Counted from the stretch's first letter, positions 1-6,341 are shown. The stretch is DNA of 7,719 nt from an uncultured Holdemanella sp. (GCA_900754615.1 CAAEDN010000048.1:1-7719); one strand, 5' to 3'. The notes: generated from the sequence alone by a model not told the origin. Program-made: numbers and translations.

Positions 1-301
1 TTACATTCAAGTTTGGATAACAGATACTGTTACGAATCTGTTCAAAAGCTCTTCCTGCCGCAAACATCGCAAAACTCGATGCATAGACTACCTTATTACT
101 TGCTGCCATACCAGCAGCGACTGCCATCATATTTCCTTCGGCAATTCCCATATTGAAATGATGTTCAGGTCTTGCCTTTTTAGCTTCGATTGTCTTTGTA
201 GATTTTGTAAGATCCGCATCTAATACTAAAACATCATCTCTTTCTACAACTAATTCTGCCAAAGCCTTTCCATAGGCATTACGTGTTGCTTCTTTTGCCA
301 T
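1..301 (-). CDS. Transketolase C-terminal subunit, 5' part (partial at window edge)
   Basis: One hundred codons are visible before the window ends. The ATG at 301-299 overlaps the N-subunit stop as TAATG, sharing one base, and AGGGGG lies 9 bases upstream, so the two halves are translationally coupled. The product begins MAKEATRNAYGKALAEL, followed by VLVLDADLTKST (24-35) and the pyrimidine-domain signature FNMGIAEGNMMAVAAGMA (49-66). The latter holds the Glu55 that activates the thiamine diphosphate, and SSFAMFAAGRAFEQIRN (75-91) comes next. This matches the Pyr domain of transketolase and DXS-type enzymes; pairing with the upstream N-subunit makes transketolase the clear choice. The rest of the gene lies beyond position 1. 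Confidence 0.93.
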   Translation of the reverse strand, partial: MAKEATRNAYGKALAELVVERDDVLVLDADLTKSTKTIEAKKARPEHHFNMGIAEGNMMAVAAGMAASNKVVYASSFAMFAAGRAFEQIRNSICYPNLNV

Positions 302-1119
302 TATTCAAGACCCCCTAATTCTTTCATCGCCTGTTCATACTGCTCTTGGTTTGGTGCTGCTCCATGCCATGCATAGTTATTTTCCATATAAGAAACACCC
401 TTACCCTTGATTGTATGAGCAATAATCATTGTTGGTTTATCCTTAACTTGTTTAGCTTGTTCAAACGCATTTCTTAATTCATAAAAATCATGTCCATTTA
501 CATCCAATACGTTCCATCCAAAAGATTCAAATTTACTTGCGAAAGGTTCTGGCGAAATTACATCATCAATATTTCCATCAATCTGTAAATGATTGTAGTC
601 TAAAACGGCACATAAATTATCCAATTTATAGTGAGCGGCTGCCATACAAGCTTCCCATACTTGACCTTCTTCACATTCACCATCACCTAATAAGCAATAG
701 ATTCGATGATTATTCTTATCTACTAATTTATTCACAATAGCCATACCAGCAGCACAAGAAATACCTTGTCCTAAAGATCCTGTAGACATGTCTACACCTG
801 CAACTTCATTCATATTAGGATGTCCTTGTAAATTTGAATTGATCTTTCTAAATGTCGTTAAATCATCCTCTAACAATCCCTTTTCTTTTAACGTTCCATA
901 TAATAATGGACTAGCATGTCCTTTACTTAATACAAAACGATCACGATCAATTGAATCTATATTTTCTTTATTAATATCCATCTGTTCAAAATAGATTTCT
1001 GTTAAAATATCTGCACCACTCAAGGATCCTCCTGGATGTCCTGAGTTGGCACTATATACTTCAGTTAATATATTCTTACGAATATTGTTTGCATGAAGTT
1101 CTAATTCTTTGATTTCCAT
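301..1119 (-). CDS. Transketolase N-terminal subunit (thiamine-diphosphate-binding half)
   Basis: A 272-residue protein equal to the N-terminal third of transketolase, encoded as a separate subunit. It carries the pyrophosphate-Mg site GDGECEEGQVWEA (145-157) with Asn176 completing the GDG...N motif. The conserved histidines are present: His28 in SGHPGG, His68 in SKGHAS and His100 in QGHP. GSLGQG (114-119) is also typical. Together with the C-terminal subunit encoded immediately downstream it would transfer two-carbon ketol units between sugar phosphates. Starting at 1119 gives TAA-A-ATG spacing from the DeoC-like gene and a GGAGG site; the longer reading adds MNIKWRNK, which is DeoC-like overlap in another frame. 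In this operon it probably consumes the ketose phosphate made by the SIS isomerase, though it may be a paralogue of a housekeeping transketolase elsewhere. Confidence 0.93.
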   Translation of the reverse strand: MEIKELELHANNIRKNILTEVYSANSGHPGGSLSGADILTEIYFEQMDINKENIDSIDRDRFVLSKGHASPLLYGTLKEKGLLEDDLTTFRKINSNLQGHPNMNEVAGVDMSTGSLGQGISCAAGMAIVNKLVDKNNHRIYCLLGDGECEEGQVWEACMAAAHYKLDNLCAVLDYNHLQIDGNIDDVISPEPFASKFESFGWNVLDVNGHDFYELRNAFEQAKQVKDKPTMIIAHTIKGKGVSYMENNYAWHGAAPNQEQYEQAMKELGGLE

Positions 1120-1120
1120 T

Positions 1121-1777
1121 TTATTCCTCCACTTTATATTCATTTAATATATCTATAGTTGCACTTGCGTCAATCCTTGTTGCACCCGCCTCTATAAACG
1201 CTTTACATTCTTTCCAAGTATGAATTCCACCAGCTGCCTTGATTTTTACTTTGTCACCTACATATTTTTTCATCAATAAAACATCATCCAACTTAGCTCC
1301 ATCAGTTCCAAATCCAGTACTTGTTTTAATGTAATCTGGTTGTATATCCCGTGCGATTGAAGAAAGCTCTTTAATCTCACTTTTGCTTAAATAACAATTT
1401 TCAAATATTGCCTTTACGCATTTCTGTTTATTATGACAAATTTCCGTCATGATTAGTATTTCCTTACGAATGTGTTTCCAATCATGCATAAGTGCAGCTC
1501 CTATATCAATGACATAATCAATTTCATCTGCTCCATTTTCAAGAGCTTGTCTACACGCTGAACTTTTTATATCCAGCCCATCCGCGCCTAAAGGAAACCC
1601 AATTACTGTACATACTTTTACATCACTAGCCTTTAATTTATCTTTACAGTATGCAATCCACTTAGGATTTACACATACAGAAGCAGTGTTTAATTCTAAC
1701 GCTTCTTCACATAGTTCTTCAATATCTTTCTGTGTTGCAAAAGCTTTTAATAATGTATGATCAAAATGTATGATCAA
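1121..1777 (-). CDS. DeoC-like deoxyribose-phosphate aldolase family protein, 5' end disturbed by a frameshifting duplication
   Basis: The 218-residue frame is a class I DeoC-type aldolase, near normal length. It shows FDHTLLKA (5-12), VCVNPKW (34-40), VCTVIGFPLGA (55-65), Asp87 in DEIDYVIDIGA, the Schiff-base Lys151 in IKTSTGFGT and Lys180 in KIKAAGGIH, so the catalytic Asp and both lysines are present. DeoC splits 2-deoxyribose 5-phosphate to glyceraldehyde 3-phosphate and acetaldehyde; this divergent member (AAGGIH for ASGGIR, RIDAS for RIGTS) may use another phosphosugar. Only a TTG at 1777 opens the frame, with no suitably spaced Shine-Dalgarno. The well-placed ATG at 1790 runs into a stop because of the 13-bp duplication, so the gene may be silent, phase-variable or weakly translated. 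Its stop (1121) is one base before the transketolase ATG, implying translational coupling. Confidence 0.82.
   Translation of the reverse strand: MIIHFDHTLLKAFATQKDIEELCEEALELNTASVCVNPKWIAYCKDKLKASDVKVCTVIGFPLGADGLDIKSSACRQALENGADEIDYVIDIGAALMHDWKHIRKEILIMTEICHNKQKCVKAIFENCYLSKSEIKELSSIARDIQPDYIKTSTGFGTDGAKLDDVLLMKKYVGDKVKIKAAGGIHTWKECKAFIEAGATRIDASATIDILNEYKVEE
1126..1130 (-). promoter_or_regulatory. Ribosome binding site that fixes the transketolase N-subunit start
   Basis: GGAGG, located in the last codons of the DeoC-like gene, lies 6 bases before the ATG at 1119. The in-frame ATG at 1143 has no such site and would overlap the DeoC-like gene by 23 bases. Confidence 0.8.
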
Positions 1778-1780
1778 AAT
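1755..1780 (-). repeat. Exact 13-bp tandem duplication within the start of the DeoC-like gene
   Basis: The unit GTATGATCAAAAT (plus-strand reading) occurs twice in a row, at 1755-1767 and 1768-1780, with three further matching bases (AAT) at 1752-1754. Thirteen is not a multiple of three, so one copy shifts the frame. From the ATG at 1790 translation reads M-N-K-Y-F-D-H-T-F and stops at TGA (1763-1761). Removing one copy restores MNKYFDHTLLKA, a textbook DeoC N-terminus. Confidence 0.95.
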
Positions 1781-1796
1781 ATTTATTCATTTTTAT

Positions 1797-1803
1797 TCCT
1801 TCT
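1797..1803 (-). promoter_or_regulatory. Shine-Dalgarno of the DeoC-like gene, positioned for the out-of-frame ATG at 1790
   Basis: AGAAGGA lies 6 bases before the ATG at 1790-1788, ideal spacing, but 19 bases before the TTG at 1777 from which the intact frame reads. It therefore marks the ATG as the original start and the present open frame as a by-product of the duplication that follows. Confidence 0.75.
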
Positions 1804-1804
1804 A

Positions 1805-1841
1805 AAGTAAAAGAGATGACTTCCTAACGAAATCATCTCCT
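1805..1841 (-). terminator. Terminator-like hairpin between the DapA-family aldolase and the DeoC-like gene
   Basis: On the minus strand GAGATGATTTC and GAAGTCATCTC (1839-1829 and 1823-1813) pair over 11 positions, including one G-U, around a 5-base GTTAG loop. The stem can extend by two more pairs, and TTTTACTTT follows. The stem is good, but the U-tract is interrupted by AC, so termination may be partial. No separate promoter is visible between it and the DeoC-like gene, so the downstream genes probably depend on read-through, giving lower expression of the transketolase part. Confidence 0.72.
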
Positions 1842-1848
1842 AATTTTT

Positions 1849-2736
1849 TTATTTTAAGCCATAATATTTTAGCATTTCTGTGATTTTTTCGTCATCTTCT
1901 TTTGATAATTCTTGTACAGGCATACGAGCTGGACCAACTTCAGCAATTCCAGCTAATTCTACAGAACGCTTCATTGCGCTAGGAACAGTTCCTAGTTTTA
2001 ATACACCACGTAAAACATCAATATCTTTTTGAAGTTTTTCTGCCGTTTCAGTATCGCCTTCATTTAAAGCTTTATCTAATCCTACCAATGTATCTACAAT
2101 TACATTACTTGTTCCTGCTACAGCTGCAGTTGCACCAAGTCCATACGCATAAGAGATTTTTGAATCACTACCAATTAATAATTCAAAGTCTTTATTTTCA
2201 GCAATCTTAGCATATGCCTGAATTCTTTCTAATTCTCCACTACTGTCCTTAATAGCTTTAATATTTGGAATATCAGCTAATCTATCTACTAATTCTGGAC
2301 TTAATGGACATCCTGTTGCTTTTGGAATGTTATATAAAACAATTGGAATATTAACACTTTGGGCAACAGCCTTATAATGTGCATATAAATTTTCATCTGT
2401 AGGTTTTAAGAAATATGGAGTGATGACGCTTAGTGCATCTGCACCAATTTCCTCCATTTTCTTTGATAAACGAACTGTTGCTCTTGTTGAACAACAGCCT
2501 GTACCAACAAATACAGGCACTCGTTTATTAACGATTTCTACAACTTTTTTAGCGAATTCCACTTTTTCGTCTTCATCTACAACGTGAAACTCTCCATTAC
2601 TACCTAAAATAAATATACCTTTAACACCATGTTCAATTAAATAGTTAATCAACTTTTCAGTTGCTTCATAATTAATTGATTCTTCCTTATCTCTATTAAA
2701 TGGGGTAACAATTGGTGTAATAATTCCTTCGAACAT
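1849..2736 (-). CDS. DapA/NanA-superfamily Schiff-base aldolase (2-keto-3-deoxy acid aldolase-like)
   Basis: A 295-residue TIM-barrel lyase of the dihydrodipicolinate synthase / N-acetylneuraminate lyase superfamily, which uses a lysine Schiff base with pyruvate. The active-site set is visible: GSNGE (45-49), Tyr135 in VLYNIPKATG and the Schiff-base Lys163 in IKDSSG. True DapA has an Arg soon after the Tyr (YNVPxRT) to hold aspartate semialdehyde; here that position is Ala140 (IPKATG), so lysine biosynthesis is unlikely. In this sugar operon it more likely splits a 2-keto-3-deoxy sugar acid into pyruvate and an aldehyde, or performs the reverse. It starts at ATG 2736 behind a strong AAAGGAG and is followed by a terminator-like hairpin, making it the last gene before a possible attenuation point. 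The exact substrate is not assignable. Confidence 0.88.
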   Translation of the reverse strand: MFEGIITPIVTPFNRDKEESINYEATEKLINYLIEHGVKGIFILGSNGEFHVVDEDEKVEFAKKVVEIVNKRVPVFVGTGCCSTRATVRLSKKMEEIGADALSVITPYFLKPTDENLYAHYKAVAQSVNIPIVLYNIPKATGCPLSPELVDRLADIPNIKAIKDSSGELERIQAYAKIAENKDFELLIGSDSKISYAYGLGATAAVAGTSNVIVDTLVGLDKALNEGDTETAEKLQKDIDVLRGVLKLGTVPSAMKRSVELAGIAEVGPARMPVQELSKEDDEKITEMLKYYGLK

Positions 2737-2750
2737 TTTGACTTCTCCTT

Positions 2751-3221
2751 TTATTTTTTAAATATAGAGTAGTCTTTATTATCGTATGGGGTGGTTTGAA
2801 AAAATAATTTAATGTCATGCTCTTGAATGAAACGAATTCTTTCGATGTCTTCATCAGAGAAGTATTCGGATAAGCTTTTTAACATAACCCTAACTGCAGG
2901 GTATGGCATTTGAATTTCTTTAACTTTAAATCCTTTAGCAACTGCTTGTTTAACAATTTCCAAATTCGGAAAAATTATCATCACCTTAATCGAAGGATTT
3001 TCATTAATTCTATCTATAAACTGCTCGACCGAATAAAAGTTGACCTTCATAGTTTTTGGCAAACATAACTGCATTACATTTGCGATAAATGGATCTTTAA
3101 CATAATGTGGATCCACGACCCAGACTTGATCTGCATTTATAAACTGATTCCAGTTTAATTGTACCGTCGCATGTAATAACCTTGAATCGATACGTACAAG
3201 TTTTATATTTAACCCCTTCAT
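2751..3221 (-). CDS. PTS mannose/sorbose-family EIIB component
   Basis: A 156-residue cytoplasmic subunit that receives phosphate from EIIA and transfers it to the incoming sugar. The active-site loop is LVRIDSRLLHATVQLNW, with the phosphorylated His at position 17. The body shows the usual order: VWVVDPHYVKDPF, a KTMKVNFYSVEQFIDRI segment matching the family's 'PkgvkvdilsveeAi' stretch, and IIFPNLEIVKQAV. The loop is unusual: most relatives read HGQV after RLIH, whereas this one reads HATV. I prefer the ATG at 3221, one base after the regulator stop (TGA-G-ATG) and well spaced from AGGTGG, over the GTG at 3230, which overlaps the regulator by 8 bases. The aldolase follows after 14 bases. Confidence 0.92.
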   Translation of the reverse strand: MKGLNIKLVRIDSRLLHATVQLNWNQFINADQVWVVDPHYVKDPFIANVMQLCLPKTMKVNFYSVEQFIDRINENPSIKVMIIFPNLEIVKQAVAKGFKVKEIQMPYPAVRVMLKSLSEYFSDEDIERIRFIQEHDIKLFFQTTPYDNKDYSIFKK

Positions 3222-3222
3222 C

Positions 3223-4305
3223 TCAATCACCCACCTGAACCTTATTGCTTTGCTCTTTTACGGCATGTGAAATCAATATTAGAAGAATTTTACCTTGAAA
3301 ACTACCACGTATATCAATCTGAAAGATTTCTTCCAGCTTTTTAAGCTTGTATATTAACGTATTTTTATGTAGAAACAAACTTTCTGCTGCCTGCGTTAAA
3401 TTAAAATCATTATTTAATAACGCCTTACTTATTTCTGTTAATTCTTCAAAATCAATTTCTTTTCCTTTGTCAATATAATAATTGTACACGCTTTCAACGT
3501 CTTTTACATCGATTTTTGATAAAAAATACTCAGTAACATATTTTTCAAAAAATATGGGAACATTTTTTTCATATTTAACATTGTTCTTTAACCATAGACA
3601 ATGTTGATACGAACTTACATATTGTCTTAACTTATGCTGAACTGAACCAACAAAATAATAGAAATCCTGTAAATCCCAATCAATTAAATTATGTATGTAC
3701 TTTTGGATATACTCTTCAATTTCCTCTTTTTCCTTTAATTTATCAGGAATATCCTTATAAACAAGTAAACATCGATCATTCAATAAAGAATAAATGATTT
3801 GTTGACTATCCGGATTCATTTTCAATCTAGCCACATCTTGTGTTTTTACATCTCCACGACTTGATATCATATAAATTGCTACACGTGTTTTATCTTTATT
3901 CAAACCTAGATCATCCATCAAATCGATTATTCTTTTAATATCAAAATCCTTCTCATTTAATAGACATTTTACTAATTCATCATCCTTTGTGATTTTTCTA
4001 TTTAAGTTTGCCTGATTGATTTCAAACATTAAACGTACCGTTAAAGATTCATGTAAAAGATTACCAATCATTTGTAAGCTATCATCATAACCATTTACCC
4101 ATAAATAGCCAAATTCTTGTCCTTTCACATTCACTTCAAAAAAGACATTATTCTTATCTGGCCGATTAAAATCAATAGTGTTCCCAAGTAAATTTTTATC
4201 ACTACAAAGTGTCACTTCTTTATTTTCGTTTATAATACCAATAACATATTTTTGGTTTTCATGAATAACACTAATAAACTCATCAAAAATTTCGCCAATC
4301 AGCAT
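3223..4305 (-). CDS. CdaR/PucR-family transcriptional regulator with sugar-diacid-type sensor domain
   Basis: A 360-residue cytoplasmic DNA-binding protein. Residues about 1-100 resemble the diacid-recognition sensor domain of CdaR: VIGIINENKEVTLCSDKNLLG (21-41), then a second strand region VFFEVNVKGQEFGYLWV (54-70) and a helix to about 97. The middle (about 110-280) fits the degenerate GGDEF-like region of these proteins. The C-terminus carries the PucR-type helix-turn-helix, LLNNDFNLTQAAESLFLHKNTLIYKLKKLE (297-325). The ATG at 4305 follows GAGGTGG by five bases. The gene sits inside the operon, between EIIA and EIIB, so it probably controls its own transcript. In characterised CdaR proteins the ligand is a sugar acid such as glycerate or glucarate, which suggests by analogy, not proof, an acidic inducer here. 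Confidence 0.85.
   Translation of the reverse strand: MLIGEIFDEFISVIHENQKYVIGIINENKEVTLCSDKNLLGNTIDFNRPDKNNVFFEVNVKGQEFGYLWVNGYDDSLQMIGNLLHESLTVRLMFEINQANLNRKITKDDELVKCLLNEKDFDIKRIIDLMDDLGLNKDKTRVAIYMISSRGDVKTQDVARLKMNPDSQQIIYSLLNDRCLLVYKDIPDKLKEKEEIEEYIQKYIHNLIDWDLQDFYYFVGSVQHKLRQYVSSYQHCLWLKNNVKYEKNVPIFFEKYVTEYFLSKIDVKDVESVYNYYIDKGKEIDFEELTEISKALLNNDFNLTQAAESLFLHKNTLIYKLKKLEEIFQIDIRGSFQGKILLILISHAVKEQSNKVQVGD
3231..3236 (-). promoter_or_regulatory. Ribosome binding site that fixes the EIIB start
   Basis: AGGTGG lies inside the last codons of the regulator, 9 bases before the ATG at 3221. It directly abuts the alternative GTG at 3230, which leaves no room for initiation there, so the ATG is preferred. 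Confidence 0.7.
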
Positions 4306-4318
4306 TTAGACCACCTCA

Positions 4319-4338
4319 TAATCTCTAAATAAAGATTA
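4319..4338 (-). other. Weak AT-rich stem-loop before the regulator gene
   Basis: In the 61-base gap between EIIA and the regulator, TAATCT and AGATTA form an inverted repeat that can extend by two more pairs (one G-U) around a 4-base loop. It lies about six bases upstream of the regulator's GAGGTGG ribosome binding site. It has no U-tract, so it is not a terminator. It could affect mRNA processing or translation, but it is AT-rich and may be incidental. Confidence 0.3.
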
Positions 4339-4366
4339 CCATTTTTCTTTGCTAAATACCAACCTA

Positions 4367-4786
4367 CTATTCATTGTTTCCATACAATTGTTTATTTGTA
4401 TGAACGCAAGCTTGTGCATATGTATCCATTGTTTCTTTAACGATTTGTTCAGCATCCACTGCATCTGCATTTGCAAGCTTCAAATACAAATCAATTAACA
4501 CTGGCAAGTTTAAACCTGTTAATACATCATAATGATACTTTTGTGACAATACAGTAAATGTATTGCATGGAGTACCACCATATAAATCAACTAATACAAT
4601 AGTAAATCCATCATCCAATGTAGATAACGTGCTATCTACAACTTTCATATATTCTTCAAATGAATATTCTGGAAGCAACGAACAAGTCTTAACATGAGAC
4701 ATATCCCCTGCAATCATTGATGCAGATTTAACTAATTCTTCGCCAAATCTTCCATGAGTTCCAATTACGATATTAAACTTTTCCAT
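4367..4786 (-). CDS. PTS mannose/sorbose-family EIIA component
   Basis: A 139-residue cytoplasmic phosphocarrier that takes phosphate from HPr and passes it to EIIB. The phosphorylated residue is His11 in VIGTHGRFGEEL, and the diagnostic VDLYGGTPCN (66-75) and TGLNLPVLIDL (90-100) are intact. It is a free-standing EIIA rather than the EIIAB fusion seen in E. coli ManX. The ATG at 4786 has AAGGAG five bases upstream and lies 9 bases after the isomerase stop, so the two are co-transcribed. Its EIIB partner is separated from it by the regulator gene, and the EIIC and EIID partners lie upstream across a terminator. Confidence 0.95.
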   Translation of the reverse strand: MEKFNIVIGTHGRFGEELVKSASMIAGDMSHVKTCSLLPEYSFEEYMKVVDSTLSTLDDGFTIVLVDLYGGTPCNTFTVLSQKYHYDVLTGLNLPVLIDLYLKLANADAVDAEQIVKETMDTYAQACVHTNKQLYGNNE

Positions 4787-4795
4787 AATTACTCC

Positions 4796-5398
4796 TTACT
4801 TTTGCATTTCACGAATGCTTTTTCCCAAGCTTCCACCTGGATGCCATTTAACATATTGATTTAATGTTAAATTTTTTCTTTCTTCAAGAACATCACTCAA
4901 AGTCTGTAAAACAATGATTTCAGCAATGATTGATGCTCTTGGGGGTTTATTTAAGCTGTCGCCCTCTTTATCTACATGGGCTTTTAAACAAACTTCACTA
5001 GCCTTTGCCAATGTAGATTGATCATTTCCTGTGCAACTAATAATATGTGCACCATTTGCAAGCAAAGTATTTACTGTTGCCTGAAGTTCTGTTGTTTCTC
5101 CACTATTGCTGATTGCAATTACAACATCTCCAGGTAAAACCTGACCACTTGATCCATGAACAGCTTCTGTACCATGCAATTCATAAGTTGGTGTTCCTGT
5201 AGAAGACAATAAACTAGCTACATATCCTGCAACATGGCCTGGTTTTCCAATTCCAGTTACATGAACACGATTTCCTTTTGCTTCTGCATCCATAATGATA
5301 TCGGCAGCTTTTTCAACCGCTTCTAAATCCACGCCTGCAATATATTTATTTACTTCTTCTTTTAAATTTGTTAAAAAATTAATAGCATATTTACTCAT
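4796..5398 (-). CDS. SIS-domain phosphosugar isomerase, KdsD/GutQ/KpsF-like without CBS domains
   Basis: A 200-residue single SIS domain, likely an aldose-ketose phosphate isomerase. Motifs are VTGIGKPGHVA (47-57), STGTP (66-70), ELHGTEAVHGSSG (73-85), the phosphate-binding AISNSGETTEL (95-105) and the C-terminal HPGGSLGK (186-193). The GKxGH, E-A-x-HG and HPGGxLGK elements match the arabinose-5-phosphate isomerase family (KdsD, GutQ, KpsF), including the Lys and the late His linked to catalysis there. Those enzymes are about 320 residues with two CBS domains; this one stops right after HPGGSLGK, so the CBS part is absent. No KDO biosynthesis genes are nearby, and the PTS context points to catabolism, converting an imported aldose phosphate to a ketose phosphate for the transketolase. 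6-phospho-3-hexuloisomerase is a less likely alternative because that family lacks the HPGGSLGK ending. Confidence 0.87.
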   Translation of the reverse strand: MSKYAINFLTNLKEEVNKYIAGVDLEAVEKAADIIMDAEAKGNRVHVTGIGKPGHVAGYVASLLSSTGTPTYELHGTEAVHGSSGQVLPGDVVIAISNSGETTELQATVNTLLANGAHIISCTGNDQSTLAKASEVCLKAHVDKEGDSLNKPPRASIIAEIIVLQTLSDVLEERKNLTLNQYVKWHPGGSLGKSIREMQK

Positions 5399-5408
5399 AG
5401 AATCATTC

Positions 5409-6341
5409 CTACTTTCCTAATAATTGTTCCATAATAATATTTGTAGACATTTCACAAGTACGAGTTTCTGACTCTTTTGTACGAGCAGCAGTATGAGGAG
5501 TCAAATAGAAATTATCTAAAGCTAATAATTTATCTCCTTCTTTTGGTGGCTCACTACTATATACATCGAAACATGCTGAACGAATTTCTTTAGTAGATAA
5601 AGCTTCATATAATGCTTCTTCGTTTACGATTCCACCTCTAGCTGCATTAATTACACATACATTTTTCTTCATTTGTTTAAATTGTTCAGTCGAAATCATA
5701 TCTTTTGTTGAATCTAATAATGGTACATGCAATGAAATATAGTCGCATTCTGTATAAATTTCATCTAAAGTTGCAATTTTTGCATGATGCTCTTTTGCAG
5801 CTTCCTCAGAAATAGGGAAAGCATCATATGCGTATACTTCCATTCCAACTCCATGTGCATAATCTGCCAAATATTTACCAATCATTCCAAATCCGATGAT
5901 TCCTAATTTTTTACCATAAATTTCTAATCCTGTTGGTTTAGCCCATTTGTGATCTTTTACTTCATCAATTGAGTAATAAAGATTTTTTGATTCTGCAAAC
6001 ATCAATGCCATAACATGTTCAGCTACAGAACGAGAGTTTCCTCCAACACAACGACCTACATAAATATCATGTTCTTTTGCGTAATCTAAATCGATGTTGT
6101 CAGTTCCTACTCCAAATTTACATACAGCTTTTAAATTTGGACATCCTGCCATCATTTCAGCATCCATTTTATCAACACCAACAATAATAGCATCTGCATC
6201 TTTAGCTAATTCCTTGAATTCTTCATGTGTATAAGCCAATCCTGTATCATTGTAATGAACTTCCAAGCCCGCATTACGCATCTTTTCTACTTCATCTAAA
6301 CCATAATTTGCGAACCCTCTAGGTGTAATTAATACTTTCAT
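5409..6341 (-). CDS. D-isomer-specific 2-hydroxyacid dehydrogenase (phosphoglycerate dehydrogenase-like)
   Basis: A 310-residue soluble NAD-dependent dehydrogenase that would interconvert a 2-keto acid and a D-2-hydroxy acid. The dinucleotide site is GIIGFGMIG (147-155), with an acidic Asp at 173 in VYAYD, which suggests NAD rather than NADP. The catalytic trio is visible: Arg235 in NAARGG, Glu264 in SSEPP and His283 in TPHTAART. The helix GNSRSVAEHVMALM (101-114) and KFGVGTDNID (75-84) are also typical. It lacks the C-terminal ACT domain of many serine-pathway enzymes. It is the first gene after the terminator and proposed promoter, with AAAGGA upstream of the ATG, and the SIS isomerase begins 10 bases after its stop. 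The catabolic setting suggests action on an acid from the imported sugar, for example a 2-keto-aldonate or a glycerate-like product, but the substrate is inference. Confidence 0.92.
   Translation of the reverse strand: MKVLITPRGFANYGLDEVEKMRNAGLEVHYNDTGLAYTHEEFKELAKDADAIIVGVDKMDAEMMAGCPNLKAVCKFGVGTDNIDLDYAKEHDIYVGRCVGGNSRSVAEHVMALMFAESKNLYYSIDEVKDHKWAKPTGLEIYGKKLGIIGFGMIGKYLADYAHGVGMEVYAYDAFPISEEAAKEHHAKIATLDEIYTECDYISLHVPLLDSTKDMISTEQFKQMKKNVCVINAARGGIVNEEALYEALSTKEIRSACFDVYSSEPPKEGDKLLALDNFYLTPHTAARTKESETRTCEMSTNIIMEQLLGK

Noticed and set aside
537..740. Plus-strand open frame of 67 codons
   Set aside because: It lies wholly inside the transketolase N-subunit gene on the other strand and its product resembles no known family.
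788..994. Plus-strand open frame of 68 codons
   Set aside because: It is an antisense shadow of the transketolase N-subunit gene, with no family signature.
1..1119. Sulfoquinovose transketolase (sulfo-TK) pathway, suggested by the split transketolase
   Set aside because: That pathway is not known to use a PTS, and no sulfo-sugar or sulfoacetaldehyde gene is visible; a PTS product is phosphorylated, which does not fit.
1120..1143. Longer N-terminus for the transketolase N-subunit (ATG at 1143)
   Set aside because: It overlaps the end of the DeoC-like gene and lacks a ribosome binding site; the ATG at 1119 has GGAGG six bases upstream.
4319..4338. Stem-loop before the regulator as a terminator
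   Set aside because: The stem is short and AT-rich and no U-tract follows; the adjacent Shine-Dalgarno and small gap favour continuous transcription.
5409..6341. Assignment as SerA of serine biosynthesis
   Set aside because: The protein is short, lacks an ACT domain, has no serC/serB neighbour and sits in a PTS catabolic operon.
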